The notes under the pieces were generated by a model. It ran no database searches and was not told where the DNA came from. It saw nothing but the letters and a program-made list of their open reading frames with translations. From Phymatolithon calcareum (taxonomy: Eukaryota; Rhodophyta; Florideophyceae; Hapalidiales): 64,000 bases of DNA. Shown here one piece after another: positions 63,373 through 64,000 of the stretch. The stretch covers positions 1,426,001-1,490,000 of the forward strand of contig OZ345359.1 in NCBI GenBank assembly GCA_977006965.1, read 5' to 3'. The position numbers and the translations under genes were made by a program. Each line of letters starts with the position of its first letter. Within the stretch, counting starts at the first letter, position 1.

Positions 63373-64000
63373 TTACGAACGTGCAGGATGCAGCCCCATC
63401 TTTTTCGCGAACTCGGATACCTTGATTCGACTTAGCGGCTTCGTAAGTGCATCAGCGACCATGAACTCCGTCGGACAGTACTTGAATTCCACTTTCTCGG
63501 TTGCCACAGCTTCGCGAACATAGTGATATTGAATATCAATATGTTTGTTTTGTTGGGTAAACTGCCTCTGATATAGCGCCTTGGTTGTCCGAGAAGATGA
63601 GCATGCGAGATGGCTTGTTGAAACCAAGTATGTCGGAAACCAATCGCGAAAGCCAGACTGCTTCTTTCGCGGCGGCACATGCAGCAATGTATTCAGCCTC
63701 ACATGACGATGTGGCGACAATGGTTTGCTTCTTGGATCGCCAGCTAATTGCTCCCCCTGCAAGCATGAAGACGTACCCACTTGTCGACTTGCGAGTTTCT
63801 TGACAGCCTGCCCAGTCGGAGTCGCTATACCCCGCTGGAGTCAAACTTCTGTCTTTGCCGAATAGAATCCCATGATCACGAGTTCCGGCAATGTACCGTA
63901 AAACACGCTTAACAGCCATCCAATGGATTTGCAGTGGATTCTCGCAAAAGGAGGAGAGTTTTCCGACAGCATCCGAGATATCCGGCCGACTTCCAACCAT
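63373..64000 (-). pseudogene. Copia pol 3' end of element D, RNase H, runs off the window
   Basis: MVGSRPDISDAVGKLSSFC, AGYSDSDWAGCQETRKSTSG, AISWRSKKQTIVATSSCEAE then YIAACAAAKEAVWLSRLV, and NQGAIS in one frame. A frame change near 63536 is followed by QNKHIDIQYHYVREAVATE and MVADALTKPLSRIKVSEFAK to a stop at 63373. Complete RNase H apart from one shift. The remainder of the element lies beyond 64000. Confidence 0.8.

Noticed and set aside
1-64000. CRISPR arrays, bacterial operons, integrons
   Set aside because: No spaced identical repeats of that kind; spliceosomal introns and retrotransposons show eukaryotic DNA.

Overview
The window is eukaryotic nuclear DNA from a repeat-rich genome. 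It has compact host genes, a few short GT-AG introns of about 70-110 bases, and long tracts of nested, mostly dead transposable elements. I infer a red alga, probably a florideophyte of the Chondrus type. Reasons: two proteins carry AMPK-type glycogen/starch-binding domains, which fits cytosolic floridean starch; several enzymes have N-terminal extensions resembling plastid transit peptides; and small gene islands sit between Copia, DIRS-like and LINE elements. The species cannot be fixed from sequence alone.

Layout. 1-1.3 kb: LINE remnant. 1.8-8.4 kb: a nearly intact DIRS-like (tyrosine recombinase) retrotransposon on the minus strand. 9.9-20.4 kb: gene island 1, with a small one-pass membrane protein, an NAD(P)-binding Rossmann protein, a three-domain starch-binding protein in four exons, an RBR-type E3 ligase and a P-loop kinase divergent from it. 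Inside this island, 16.1-17.4 kb holds a run of long near-perfect hairpins, partly built in a Copia remnant. 20.4-25 kb: LINE debris and a decayed membrane-protein locus. 25.7-26.5 kb: a coiled-coil protein. 27-35 kb: two copies of one LINE family and an NB-ARC-like gene broken by a LINE insertion. 38-42 kb: gene island 2, with a DUF1294 membrane protein, a HAD/CbbY-like phosphatase, an alpha/beta hydrolase and a second starch-binding protein. 45-52.6 kb: an RNase H-bearing LINE containing a young full-length Copia element (identical 5-bp target duplication, LTRs differing at one base of 195). 52.9-54 kb: a dead DDE transposase. 55-58 kb: candidate exons of an unrecognised gene. 58.5-64 kb: a nest of at least five related Copia elements, most of them inserted into the coding sequence of another.

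The host genes do not form an operon. The only functional theme is storage glucan (two carbohydrate-binding proteins, perhaps the HAD sugar-phosphate-type hydrolase). The most unusual features are the snap-back hairpin cluster at 16.1-17.4 kb; the single-frame gag-stop-pol layouts of the DIRS-like and Copia elements, one with a UGA CUA context and one with UGA at a predicted zinc-binding cysteine; and a 15-base motif shared by the LTRs of otherwise different Copia families.
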